64,000 nt of DNA. It comes from Acidimicrobiales bacterium. GTDB lineage: Bacteria; Actinomycetota; Acidimicrobiia; Acidimicrobiales; SZUA-35. Shown one piece after another: positions 8,591 through 16,154 of this stretch (positions within the stretch are counted from its first letter, which is position 1; each line of letters starts with the position of its first letter). A model generated the notes under the pieces. That model worked only from the letters and a program-made list of their open reading frames with translations, was not told the origin of the DNA and did not search any database. The stretch is taken from positions 1 through 64,000 of the forward strand of contig JAHDBV010000007.1 of NCBI GenBank assembly GCA_020630195.1, read 5' to 3'. The translations under genes were made by a program, and so were the position numbers.

Positions 8591-9382
8591 ATGACCAAGA
8601 CGATCGCCATCACCGGCGCCACCGACGGCATCGGCCTCGCCACCGCCGTCCGCCTCGCCGAGCTCGGCCATGAGCTCGTGGTGCACGGACGGTCCGAGGC
8701 GAAGCTCGAGGCCGCCGTCGCGGCCATCCGGGCCGCTGCACCCACCGCCGTGGTCGCGGCGGTGCGGGCCGACCTGTCCGACCTCGCCGAGACGCGTGCG
8801 CTGGCCGACGACCTCGCCGGCCGCTCACTCGACGTGTTGATCAACAACGCCGGGGTGTTCAAGGTCGCCGAGACCCGCATGGCCGACGGTCTCGATGTCC
8901 GCATGCAGGTCAACGTGGTGGCGCCGTTCCTGATCAACCGGCTGGTCGAACCGACGATGCCGCCCGACGGGCGCATCGTGAACCTGTCGTCGGCCGCGCA
9001 GGCCCCGGTCGACCCGGAGGTGCTCCGTGGCACCCGGGCCGCCGATCACATGGAGGCCTACGCCCAGTCGAAGCTCGCCCTCACGATGATCTCGATGGCG
9101 CTCGGCCTCGCGCGGCCGGAGGGCCCGATGGTGGTGGCGGTCAACCCGGGCTCCCTGCTCGCCACCCGCATGGTCAACGAGGGGTTCGGCGTCGCCGGCT
9201 CCGACATCGGCATCGGGGTCGGCATCCTCGTGGCCGCGGCGGTCGGGGACGAGTTCGCCGACGCCCACGGCACGTACTTCGACAACGACGCCCGCCGGTT
9301 CGCCCCGCCCCACCCGGACGCACTCGACCCGGCGATCCGTGCGCTCGTCGTGGCCGAGGTCGCGGCGCTGGCCGATCGTTGA
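8591..9382 (+). CDS. Short-chain dehydrogenase/reductase (SDR), likely HxlR-regulated
   Basis: A 263-residue SDR of the retinol-dehydrogenase-like subgroup: TGATDGIG at residues 8-15, NNAG near 85, Ser133/134, and Tyr157-x3-Lys161. The insert after the Ser region (PEVLRGTRAADHMEAYAQSK) is typical of SDRs related to WW-domain oxidoreductase and protochlorophyllide-reductase-like enzymes. Substrate unknown. A GGAG precedes the ATG. It is divergent from the HxlR regulator and so probably its target; HxlR-SDR pairs commonly respond to electrophiles. Confidence 0.83.
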   Translation: MTKTIAITGATDGIGLATAVRLAELGHELVVHGRSEAKLEAAVAAIRAAAPTAVVAAVRADLSDLAETRALADDLAGRSLDVLINNAGVFKVAETRMADGLDVRMQVNVVAPFLINRLVEPTMPPDGRIVNLSSAAQAPVDPEVLRGTRAADHMEAYAQSKLALTMISMALGLARPEGPMVVAVNPGSLLATRMVNEGFGVAGSDIGIGVGILVAAAVGDEFADAHGTYFDNDARRFAPPHPDALDPAIRALVVAEVAALADR

Positions 9383-9410
9383 GGGGTGTGCGCCCCGAAC
9401 CCGTGTGAGC

Positions 9411-9429
9411 CGCCCGATCGGATCGGGTG
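9411..9429. terminator. Terminator-like hairpin between convergent genes
   Basis: CCCGATC and GATCGGG flank a single G in the 56-base gap between the SDR stop and the stop of the 353-residue gene. The hairpin could serve both directions. There is no T-run, as is usual in actinobacteria. Confidence 0.4.
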
Positions 9430-9438
9430 GGGTCGCCG

Positions 9439-10500
9439 TCAGCCGAGACCGGGGATCACACAGGCCTGGTCGGTCTCGACGGCGACGGTGACGGCCCGGT
9501 TGCGGTGGGGGCCGGTCGACCAGGTCGTGAATGCCGCCGAATAGAGCCCGGCCCCACCGGCGACGAACACGAGCAGATCCTCGGCGTTGCGGAACACCGG
9601 GCGGTCCCGGCCGTTCGCACGGAACGGGCTGGCCGACGCATCGAGGGCGGTGGCCGACACGACGGCCCGCTCGACGACGGCGTCCCGGGCGCCCGACCGG
9701 GAGTAGCCGGCACGGGCCAGCACCGCGGCATGGTCCGGGTTGAGGGCGAGGGCGGCCTGACCACCGCCGAGCGCGGCGTTGTTGTTGGCGATGTTGGAGA
9801 ACGCCGCAGCGAGGCTGAACAGGAGCCGCTCGACCTCGTCGGGGTCGTCGGCGTCACCGGAGGCCATGATCGAACTCGGCGACTCCGAACCGAGCACCGT
9901 CACCGCCGACTGGTCGGCGTCGAAGCCGAGGTCGGTGTGCATCGGCGCCCACGGGCTGTTCGCCTCGTCTTCGGCGAGGCACATCGTGAACTTGCCGCCA
10001 TGCCCGAGCAGCGCCATGTCCGACGAGCCCGAGCGACCACCACCGATGTTGATCATCGCGAGCCGCAGGGCACGACCGATCGCGGCGTTGGCCCGGTGCC
10101 CCGGACCGAGCGCACCGAAGCCGCCGCGCACCCCGCAGTTCCGTGCGGCCGGGCCGTTCACGATCACGAGCGGCGACGTGGCGTGCGTGGTGGCCTGCAT
10201 CTCGGTGAGGTCGAAGCGGGGATCGATCACGGCCTGCGCGGCGGCCACGACGATCGGCATGTGATCGGGCAGGCAGCCGGCCATCACGGCGCAGGTGGCG
10301 AGCCGATCGAGGGTGCAGTCGCCGAGGTTCGGTCCCATGGCTCCGAGCGACAGATCGCCGTCGATCCCGGAGGCGAGAACGAGCCGAGCGACCCGCTCCG
10401 GGGTCGGCACGATCACGGGGAGGCCGTCGGTGCAACCGAGCTCGTGCAGCCGTTCGACCGCCGCGAGCTCATCGGTGGCGTGCAGGACGTCGGTGCTCAT
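9439..10500 (-). CDS. Uncharacterised protein coupled to the UGSC selenoprotein
   Basis: A 353-residue soluble protein that I do not recognise by function. Visible traits are an N-terminal CTDGLPVIVPTPERV stretch, a glycine-rich core (RNCGVRGGFGALGPGHR), IGGGRSGSSD, and a middle helix rich in Asn/Ala; cysteines occur near residues 23, 62, 70 and 79 and in the core. It has no signal peptide. Its ATG overlaps the stop of the UGSC selenoprotein as ATGA, so the two are translationally coupled and probably work together, perhaps as two subunits of a redox or C-S/C-N cleaving enzyme. This role is inference from the gene order only. Confidence 0.7.
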   Translation of the reverse strand: MSTDVLHATDELAAVERLHELGCTDGLPVIVPTPERVARLVLASGIDGDLSLGAMGPNLGDCTLDRLATCAVMAGCLPDHMPIVVAAAQAVIDPRFDLTEMQATTHATSPLVIVNGPAARNCGVRGGFGALGPGHRANAAIGRALRLAMINIGGGRSGSSDMALLGHGGKFTMCLAEDEANSPWAPMHTDLGFDADQSAVTVLGSESPSSIMASGDADDPDEVERLLFSLAAAFSNIANNNAALGGGQAALALNPDHAAVLARAGYSRSGARDAVVERAVVSATALDASASPFRANGRDRPVFRNAEDLLVFVAGGAGLYSAAFTTWSTGPHRNRAVTVAVETDQACVIPGLG

Positions 10501-11048
10501 CGGTCGTCGCCGGCGAACGCACCGAGGATCTCGTCGACGATGCCGGCGGCGATCGTGGCCATCGTGTCGTCCCCGGTGCCCGCCACGGGGTGGGGGAGCC
10601 GGATCCGGGGGATGTCGGGCATCCCAGCCGCTCGGGCGACGAAGTCGCCCTGGGCCCAGAAGTCGTCGGTCACGAGCGCCACGGCGGGGAGGCCGAGGCG
10701 GGCGAACACGATGCCGTCACGCACGGTGCCGGTGGTGCAGCTGCCTCAATGCCCGTAGGCGGCGACGACGGCACCGCATCGGTCGCGCAGATCGTCGATC
10801 ATGGCGTCGGAGACGACGGTGGTGGGGTCGCCCTTGTCGGCGAAGACGAACTCGGCGTCGGGCAGCGCCCGAGTCAGTGCCGCCTCGACGTGATGGAGGA
10901 ACTTCGCCGAGTCGGGGAAGCCGTTCGCCAGCAGCCCGATCCGCACACCCGGCGCCGACGGATCGATCGACACGTCGTAGGGGTCGGTGGCCAGGCCCGG
11001 CTCGGCCCGGGGATCGAGGAACGTGATCTGATCGGTGATGGTCGTCAT
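10497..11048 (-). CDS. UGSC-family selenoprotein (in-frame UGA = Sec101)
   Basis: The reading frame from the ATG at 11048 meets TGA at 10746-10748 and then continues in the same frame to a stop at 10497. The TGA falls exactly on the U of the motif U-G-S-C that names this (seleno)protein family: residues before it read VVAAYGH and after it GSCTTGTVRDGI. With selenocysteine the product is 183 residues: Sec101, Cys104, an N-terminal FLDPR segment and a C-terminal Rossmann-like half (PAVALVTDDF). Sec and Cys two residues apart suggest a selenenylsulfide redox site. A GGAGG lies about 10 bases before the ATG. A candidate SECIS hairpin follows the UGA. The downstream gene overlaps by ATGA. Gene finders will split or truncate this gene. 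Confidence 0.85.
10710..10730 (-). promoter_or_regulatory. Candidate bacterial SECIS hairpin
   Basis: In the mRNA, starting 16 bases after the UGA, GGCACCGU-GCGUG-ACGGCAUC can fold: an apical 4-bp stem CCGU/ACGG closes the 5-base loop GCGUG, then a CA/CA internal loop, then GG/UC pairs, with further C-G pairing possible below. The loop starts 24 bases after the UGA and its first base is G, which fits the bacterial SECIS pattern as I recall it. Stability was not computed. Confidence 0.55.
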
Positions 11049-11194
11049 CGTTGCCGCGGCCTCCGTGTCGTCGGCTGGCGCGTCGGGTCGGGCGACGAGC
11101 CACAACGGTCGGGTCGTTGCCCGGTCCGATGAGCGACGGTAGGTCGCGGCATCGTCGGTCGTCGACTCGTCGGACACGGCCGGTTCTTCGGTTG

Positions 11195-12514
11195 TCAAGA
11201 AGCGTGGCTGGTGCCGGCCAGGGATCCGGACCGTCGGGAACCAGAGCGTCGCCGGGTTCGGGGGCGTGTCGAGACACGACCGCGGCGGGCCCGATGGTGC
11301 GCTGGTTCGTCGGAACGGATGTGGTCGGCGGCGGGGGCGGTCGGCCCCGAGATTCGTCGATCGGGTGGAACCGGAATGAGTGTCCGGCCGAGCCCGACGT
11401 CGTAGTTCCAGCCACGATCGTGCACGTCGTGATGGTGGGTGGAACACAGCGGGAAGAGGTTGGCGAGTTCGGTGGGGCCACCGTCGCGCCAGTGCACGAG
11501 GTGGTGCATCTGACAGTTGTCGAAGGCGACGTCGCAGCCGGGGTGTGCACATGTCGGGTGCATCGTCCGGAGTGCGGCGCGCTGGAGGTCGGATGCGGTG
11601 CGGGCCGCGATGGCGGCGTGCACCTGCTGGGCCCGGTCGGTCCCGAGGAGGGTCAGCACCGGATCACACAGGAAGCGATCGAGTGTGGTCGGTGGGACGG
11701 GTGTGCCATCGGTGAGTTCGCAGACCGTGGCGTCGTGTGGGCCTTCGAGCAGGGTGGAGGCGTCGACGATCACGCCGACACCGGCTCGCGCCGGCCCGGG
11801 CGGTCGTCGATCGCCGAGCAGCGCCACGGCGGCGTCGATGGATCCGAGTTCGCCGCCGCGGTCGGCGTGGCGGAGTTGGCGCAGCTTCTTCGAGATCGCG
11901 GTGTGGATCGTGGTGTCCCGCACCGGGTCGAGCACGAGCAGCGTGTGACGCATGCCGGTGTCGAGATCGGTCCATCGCCGCATCGACGATGCGGCGATCT
12001 GGGCGGCGAGTTCATCATCGCCGTGGTCGGCACGAGCCGAACGCTCGGCGTCGGCCACCTGCGCTGCGAACACGTCGACCGGTGGCGCGGCATCGCCGGT
12101 GACCAGCGCAGGGACCTGCTCGAGGAACCGTGCTCGCTCGTCGCCACCGAGCCTGCCGGCCGCTCGTTCGAGCGCATCGAGCGATTCGGCAGGGAGCGTC
12201 CCGGAGATCGCGGCATCGGCGAGATGCGGATTGTCGAGCACGAATCGGTGACGTCGTGCTTCCCGGCGGGCCGAGCGGCCCGATGTCGCCGTGCCCCCGT
12301 CGAGCAGGAACGTCGCGGCATCCGTCGCCTGCTCACGCTCGGCTTGTGCGAGCGCGAGGCGTTGCACGAAACCGTCCGCCGCGGCCTGCAGCGACCTGGT
12401 GCGTCGCAACAACGCCACGAGCTCCTCGCGGTGCAGTTCGGCCACGTCTCCGGACCGCAACGCGGCGGCGCACTCATCGAGCACTTCGACGATCGGCGAG
12501 GGGTGGGGCGACAT
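11195..12514 (-). CDS. DUF222/HNH endonuclease-like protein (13E12-repeat type)
   Basis: A 439-residue member of the DUF222-HNH family common in actinobacteria. The N-terminal 270 residues are helical, Ala/Arg-rich DUF222; the HNH nuclease domain lies near residues 335-385, with CAHPGCDV, the His pair in MHHLVHW, and CSTHHHDVHD; Cys pairs are placed to bind zinc. The last 50 residues are basic and disordered. Members are often multi-copy and their function is unsettled; some are linked to mobile elements. The ATG at 12514 is preceded by TACCGT at 6 bases, which supports a leaderless start. It is divergent from the hydroxyacid dehydrogenase. Confidence 0.8.
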   Translation of the reverse strand: MSPHPSPIVEVLDECAAALRSGDVAELHREELVALLRRTRSLQAAADGFVQRLALAQAEREQATDAATFLLDGGTATSGRSARREARRHRFVLDNPHLADAAISGTLPAESLDALERAAGRLGGDERARFLEQVPALVTGDAAPPVDVFAAQVADAERSARADHGDDELAAQIAASSMRRWTDLDTGMRHTLLVLDPVRDTTIHTAISKKLRQLRHADRGGELGSIDAAVALLGDRRPPGPARAGVGVIVDASTLLEGPHDATVCELTDGTPVPPTTLDRFLCDPVLTLLGTDRAQQVHAAIAARTASDLQRAALRTMHPTCAHPGCDVAFDNCQMHHLVHWRDGGPTELANLFPLCSTHHHDVHDRGWNYDVGLGRTLIPVPPDRRISGPTAPAADHIRSDEPAHHRARRGRVSTRPRTRRRSGSRRSGSLAGTSHAS

Positions 12515-12520
12515 GGACAA

Positions 12521-12526
12521 ACGGTA
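12521..12526 (-). promoter_or_regulatory. -10-like element, leaderless start of HNH gene
   Basis: TACCGT (minus strand) lies 6 bases before the ATG at 12514. It decides the start among several in-frame options upstream. Confidence 0.45.
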
Positions 12527-12586
12527 TCGACGGGGTGTGACAGCGAACTCCGGCGTCCGTGCTTCCGGCGGTCGAGCGACGACCGC

Positions 12587-12592
12587 TACGTT
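12587..12592 (+). promoter_or_regulatory. -10-like element, leaderless start of hydroxyacid dehydrogenase
   Basis: TACGTT lies 6 bases before the ATG at 12599. The frame is open far upstream, so this element and the family N-terminus together fix the start. Confidence 0.5.
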
Positions 12593-12598
12593 CGGTCC

Positions 12599-13588
12599 AT
12601 GCGGGTCTTCCTGACGCACAACCCCGAGGATCTCGACGCCTACTACGGCCGGGCGCTGCCCGAGCTCCGGGAGATCGCCGAGGTGGTGGTGAACCCCACC
12701 GACCACGACCTGACGACCGACGAGCTGCTCGAGCTCGCCGCCGGTTGTGACGTGATCGCCGCCCACCGGGCGACGCCGGGGGAGCGGGCGTTGTTCGAGC
12801 GCCATGAATCGCTGGTCGCCTTTCTGCGATGCGCGGTCGACATCTCGACGATCGACGTCGATGCCGCATCGAGTGCCGGGGTGCTCGTGGCCCGAGCGGA
12901 CACGAGCTACGTCGCCTCCACCGCCGAGCTCGCCCTCGGGCTCTACCTCGACCTCTCCCGACGCATCAGCGACTCGACGCACGACTACCGCCTCGGCACC
13001 GAGCCGGCCCAACGTCCGGGACGCCAGGTGGCCGGCCAGACCGCCGCCATCATCGGGCTCGGCCTCATCGGGCGTCATCTCGCCTCGACGCTGCGGGCCA
13101 TGGGGCTCCGGGTGCTCGCCGCCGACCCCGCACCCGTCGAGGTGCCCGACGGTGTCGAGCTCGGCGCGGTCGACCAGATCGTGGCCGCCGCCGATGTCGT
13201 GTTCCCGCTCGCTGCGTCGACCCCTGAGACCCATCACCTGATCGACGCCGCTCTCCTCGGCCGGTTCCAGCCGGGCGCACTGCTCGTCAACGTCTCCCGG
13301 GGCGAACTGCTCGACGAGTCGGCGGTCGCCGATGCGCTCGACGACGGGCACCTCGGTGGCCTGGCCATGGACGTCGGCATGGCGCCGGATCAGCGGCCCT
13401 CTGCCGAGCTGGCGTCCCGGCCGGGGGTGGTCGCCACGCCTCACCTCGGCGGACTCACGCCGGAGAACGCCGATGCGCAGGCCCGATCGAGCGTCGAGCA
13501 GGTGGCCGCGATGCTCGCAGGCGACATGCCGCCCCGCTCGGTGAATCCCGAACAGGCCGATCGACTGCGGGCGTGGTGGGCCCGGTGA
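12599..13588 (+). CDS. D-isomer-specific 2-hydroxyacid dehydrogenase
   Basis: A 329-residue NAD(P)-dependent dehydrogenase. The nucleotide-binding motif GLGLIGRHLAS is at about residues 153-163 with Asp176 ending the second strand (NAD preference). Catalytic Arg234 lies in VNVSRGELLDE and the catalytic His282 in TPHLGG. The usual Glu of the DVFxxEP segment is not obvious (DVGMAPD here), so activity may be altered. The C-terminal segment returns to the substrate domain. The stop overlaps the next gene as GTGA, so it forms an operon with the amidohydrolase, suggesting consecutive steps on a small carboxylic acid. Substrate unknown. Confidence 0.82.
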   Translation: MRVFLTHNPEDLDAYYGRALPELREIAEVVVNPTDHDLTTDELLELAAGCDVIAAHRATPGERALFERHESLVAFLRCAVDISTIDVDAASSAGVLVARADTSYVASTAELALGLYLDLSRRISDSTHDYRLGTEPAQRPGRQVAGQTAAIIGLGLIGRHLASTLRAMGLRVLAADPAPVEVPDGVELGAVDQIVAAADVVFPLAASTPETHHLIDAALLGRFQPGALLVNVSRGELLDESAVADALDDGHLGGLAMDVGMAPDQRPSAELASRPGVVATPHLGGLTPENADAQARSSVEQVAAMLAGDMPPRSVNPEQADRLRAWWAR

Positions 13589-14379
13589 TCGGGAGCGTCG
13601 ACACCCACATCCACGTCTACGACCAGCGCCACCCGGCCGCACCGGCGGCGAGCCTCCGGCCGCCGGACGCATCACTCGACGACTACGCGGTGGTCCAGCA
13701 GGCGATGGGCACCGACCGGATGGTGATCGTCCAGCCCACCACCTACGGGCTCGACAACTCGCTGCACCTCGAGGCCCTGGCCACGGCCGGTGACGCCGCC
13801 CGTGGGGTGATGGTGGTGCACGGCGGCACCGCCGAGGACGAGATCCGCTCCATGACCGGGCTCGGCGTGTGTGGCGCTCGGATGCACCTGTTGCCCGGTG
13901 GCGCCGTCGAGCTCACCGAGCTCGAGCGGTTGGCCGAGCTGGTCGCTCCGTTCGGCTGGCACGTCCAGCTCCAACTCGACGGGCATCGCCTCGTTGGCCT
14001 GCTCGATCGGCTCCGGCGCCTCCCGTGCCCGCTCGTGATCGACCACGTCGGTCGCTTCATGCCGCCCACCTCGCCCGACTCGACCGCGTTCGCCGCGCTG
14101 CTCGCCCTCGTGGACGACGGGGCCCACGTGAAGCTCTCGGCGCCCTACGAGTCGGCCCCCGACGACTCCCATCGCTACGAGCTCGTGTCCGCCTGTGTCG
14201 AGACGCTCGTCGCCCGGGCGCCGGACCGGATGCTGTGGGCGTCGAACTGGCCCCACCCGGGCCAAGCAGCGCCGCCATCGGTCGAGGATCTGCAGAGGCT
14301 GCGGGCCTCGTGGTTGCCGACCGACGAGCTCCGCCGGCAGGTCCTCGTCGACAACCCGACGGCGCTCTACGGGTTCTGA
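13585..14379 (+). CDS. Amidohydrolase-2 (PDC lactonase-like TIM-barrel) hydrolase
   Basis: About 264 residues. The N-terminal metal motif DTHIHVYD opens a TIM barrel of the amidohydrolase-2 family; later landmarks are VIDHVGRF near residue 155 and ASNWPHP near 220, as in 2-pyrone-4,6-dicarboxylate lactonase and related enzymes. Members hydrolyse lactones or decarboxylate small aromatic acids. I prefer the GTG at 13585, which overlaps the preceding stop as GTGA; GTGs at 13573 and 13576 are alternatives. Coupling to the dehydrogenase suggests one short catabolic pathway. Confidence 0.75.
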   Translation: MIGSVDTHIHVYDQRHPAAPAASLRPPDASLDDYAVVQQAMGTDRMVIVQPTTYGLDNSLHLEALATAGDAARGVMVVHGGTAEDEIRSMTGLGVCGARMHLLPGGAVELTELERLAELVAPFGWHVQLQLDGHRLVGLLDRLRRLPCPLVIDHVGRFMPPTSPDSTAFAALLALVDDGAHVKLSAPYESAPDDSHRYELVSACVETLVARAPDRMLWASNWPHPGQAAPPSVEDLQRLRASWLPTDELRRQVLVDNPTALYGF

Positions 14380-14417
14380 GCGAGCCGGTTCCGATGGTCG
14401 GCCGGCACGTGGCGATC

Positions 14418-14423
14418 TAGCTT
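14418..14423 (+). promoter_or_regulatory. -10-like element, leaderless start of small membrane protein
   Basis: TAGCTT ends 6 bases before the GTG at 14430; there is no Shine-Dalgarno sequence in between. Confidence 0.4.
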
Positions 14424-14429
14424 CGAGCC

Positions 14430-14624
14430 GTGGCCAAGCAGGACTACCAGACGGCACTGCCCTACACGACGATGGCGAGCGTCGGCGGTGGCATCGCCGC
14501 GATCTCCACGACCTTCGACGGCGGCCTCCCGCTCGTCGTCACCATCGCCGGGTGTGTCGTGTGCCTCGTCGGCATCGTGCTCGCCGTCCGCGAGTTCGCC
14601 CGGATCCGCGCCGAGGCCGACTGA
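14430..14624 (+). CDS. Small two-helix membrane protein
   Basis: A 64-residue protein of unknown function. It has two hydrophobic segments (about residues 15-28 and 33-52) joined by a short FDGG turn, and charged ends (N-terminal KQDYQ, C-terminal RIRAEAD). The GTG start is placed by the -10-like hexamer 6 bases upstream. It stands alone between the amidohydrolase and a gene on the other strand. The topology and promoter make it a plausible real gene. Confidence 0.5.
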   Translation: MAKQDYQTALPYTTMASVGGGIAAISTTFDGGLPLVVTIAGCVVCLVGIVLAVREFARIRAEAD

Positions 14625-14665
14625 GCCGGACAGGACGCCGACTCCCCGTTGACCACTCTCGCCAC

Positions 14666-15226
14666 CTAGATCGCGTCGCCCGAGGCGCGTAGTTCAGGGA
14701 CTCGAAGCAGGCGGCCGAGAAGCTCGTCGGTGTCCACTGGACGCTCGGTGTTGATGTCGAAGACGACGGCTCCGTCGAGGCCGATCGCTCTTGTGCCCGA
14801 CCAGAGGTGCTCGTCATCGAATCTGTCGGCGTCGCGGTGGACCCAGTGGCGTGTTGGTGCTCGGTCGACGTAACGCTGTCGTGCGACAGCGGGTGGGCAT
14901 GAGCAGTGAAGCTCGACCAGGAGGTGGGGAAGGGCGAGCAGGCGGGGTCGAGCGTCGGACGGACTCCACGAGGCCTCCGCGATCGCGGGAAACCCCTCGG
15001 CGAGCAGGCCGAAGACGACCTCGAACGCGGCGTCGCCGAGATCCCGGCTCTCGGTGATCGATACCGGATCGGTTGCGAGCGCCTCGGCGAGTGATTCCTT
15101 GATCGTGTCCTTCGCCAGGAGTGGCAACCGGAGCTCCACGGCGAGTTGACGAGCCAAGGTCGACTTCCCAGCGCCCGGTTGGCCTGTTACGAGAATCAGC
15201 GGCGGCTTCCCCACGCGCTCCATCAT
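14666..15226 (-). CDS. P-loop AAA/kinase-like nucleotide-binding protein
   Basis: A 186-residue protein with a clear Walker A motif, GQPGAGKST at residues 15-23, then KDTIKESL, a pattern found in small-molecule kinases and AAA_33 proteins (chloramphenicol phosphotransferase/zeta-toxin-like). The second half has a short acidic lid region with Arg residues. It probably phosphorylates a small molecule or nucleic-acid end; the substrate is unknown. Two consecutive ATGs begin the frame; GAGGTT about 5 bases upstream could be a -10 element. Confidence 0.72.
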   Translation of the reverse strand: MMERVGKPPLILVTGQPGAGKSTLARQLAVELRLPLLAKDTIKESLAEALATDPVSITESRDLGDAAFEVVFGLLAEGFPAIAEASWSPSDARPRLLALPHLLVELHCSCPPAVARQRYVDRAPTRHWVHRDADRFDDEHLWSGTRAIGLDGAVVFDINTERPVDTDELLGRLLRVPELRASGDAI

Positions 15227-15306
15227 GGCTCAACCTCGGTGTCGCCGGATGAGAGATCGCGTGGCAGCGATGTCCGGGCGGAGACAGCCAACGGCCCCCG
15301 GCAGCC

Positions 15307-15510
15307 CTACTGATGCTCAGCGTCCACGACGGTGCTATCGGCGATGGTCAGCGAGATGACGTTCGTGAAGGAACCGGTCGGCTCACCTTCTTGCTGGCCG
15401 TCGCGCTGGAGAACATCGGCATGGACTCCGATCGCCTCGGCGAGCTCGAGCGCAGCTGTCTCGCACAGCCCGATGAAGTCGGTCACCGGGTTTGCTGCCG
15501 CCTCCGTCAC
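15307..15510 (-). CDS. Hypothetical small protein (weak)
   Basis: A possible 67-residue product starting at GTG 15510. The predicted protein has one amphipathic helix (GLCETAALELAEAIGV) and a C-terminal strand (SFTNVISLTIADSTVVD). I recognise no family. Support is only the open frame and a composition more protein-like than the other frames; it could also be a decayed fragment. The rest of 15227-15670 shows nothing else I can support. Confidence 0.3.
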   Translation of the reverse strand: MTEAAANPVTDFIGLCETAALELAEAIGVHADVLQRDGQQEGEPTGSFTNVISLTIADSTVVDAEHQ

Positions 15511-15670
15511 GCGGTTCCCGCGATCGGGCCGAGGTGGAGGGCCGGTTGCGGGCCACGCTCTTCTGGGATGGTCGCTGGCTGGAGGGTCTCGTGATGGCGA
15601 CTCTGGCTCCCAATTGGCGCGCACGACAACAACGTTCCTGATCCGGGGTCGTCATCCCGCCTCGTTGAAG

Positions 15671-16099
15671 TCAGTCGAGGTCGAGCGCAAAGGCGGCGAG
15701 CTCGACGAGTGGCAAGTCTCGTGCCTCGGCGAGTGTGAACCATGCGACGTCGGTCGTGGTCGATCCCTCGGCTTCGACACGGAGCTCGCCCTCGGGTCTG
15801 AAACCCTCGAAGATCACGCCGATGACGTGGCCGTCCGTCCCGCTGTACGCCGAATCGGCGTCGTACCAGCGCGAGAACACGCCGCAGATCCCGCCCAGCG
15901 TCGCGGTCAATCCGGACTCCTCGGCGAGCTCGCGATGAGCGGTCTGTTCCGGCGACTCGCCCCACTCCATGCCGCCTCCGGGCAGCGACCATCGGCCGTC
16001 GTCGTCGGTCCCGGGCAGCGTGACCTGGACGAGCAGGATGCGGCCGTCTCGGTCGAGGCATCGAACGTAGGCGGCGGCGCGTCGCCAGAGGTCGGACAC
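15671..16099 (-). CDS. Nudix hydrolase
   Basis: About 142 residues. The Nudix box is complete: a Gly, then x5-E-x7-REL-x-EES-G-L (context GGGMEWGESPEQ ... HRELAEESGL). The preceding strand (RILLVQV) and the later region fit the alpha/beta/alpha Nudix fold. Members hydrolyse nucleoside diphosphates linked to another moiety, with Mg2+; substrate unknown. I place the start at GTG 16099 because GATCGT lies 6 bases upstream; a GTG at 16117 is the alternative. It is divergent from the alpha/beta hydrolase. Confidence 0.8.
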   Translation of the reverse strand: MSDLWRRAAAYVRCLDRDGRILLVQVTLPGTDDDGRWSLPGGGMEWGESPEQTAHRELAEESGLTATLGGICGVFSRWYDADSAYSGTDGHVIGVIFEGFRPEGELRVEAEGSTTTDVAWFTLAEARDLPLVELAAFALDLD

Positions 16100-16141
16100 A
16101 CGCCGACGATCCCACACCCGGGTCGGCTGGGCAACGGGCCG

Positions 16142-16147
16142 TAGCGT
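16142..16147 (+). promoter_or_regulatory. -10-like element, leaderless start of alpha/beta hydrolase
   Basis: TAGCGT with 7 bases to the GTG at 16155. The element overlaps the earlier GTG at 16146, which argues that 16155 is the true start. Confidence 0.45.
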
Positions 16148-16154
16148 GATCGTC

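Noticed and set aside
10746-10748. In-frame TGA read as a nonsense mutation (pseudogene)
   Set aside because: The TGA lies at the U of the UGSC motif, the downstream half keeps family residues and its coupling to the next gene, and a SECIS-like hairpin follows. Selenocysteine is the better explanation.
11193-11198. Perfect TTGACA on the minus strand upstream of the UGSC gene
   Set aside because: No TANNNT element follows at 16-18 bases, and it overlaps the end of the HNH gene; chance match.
11051-12598. Apparent N-terminal extension of the hydroxyacid dehydrogenase by 516 codons
   Set aside because: It runs antisense to the HNH nuclease gene, and the leaderless promoter element and family N-terminus both place the start at 12599.
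14380-16140. Possible mobile island (kinase-like, weak ORF, Nudix genes)
   Set aside because: No integrase, repeat ends or tRNA junction were seen; composition differences were not measured.
15332-16144. Plus-strand open frame of 270 codons
   Set aside because: It covers the Nudix gene on the other strand, which has a complete Nudix box; the plus-strand product has no recognisable features.
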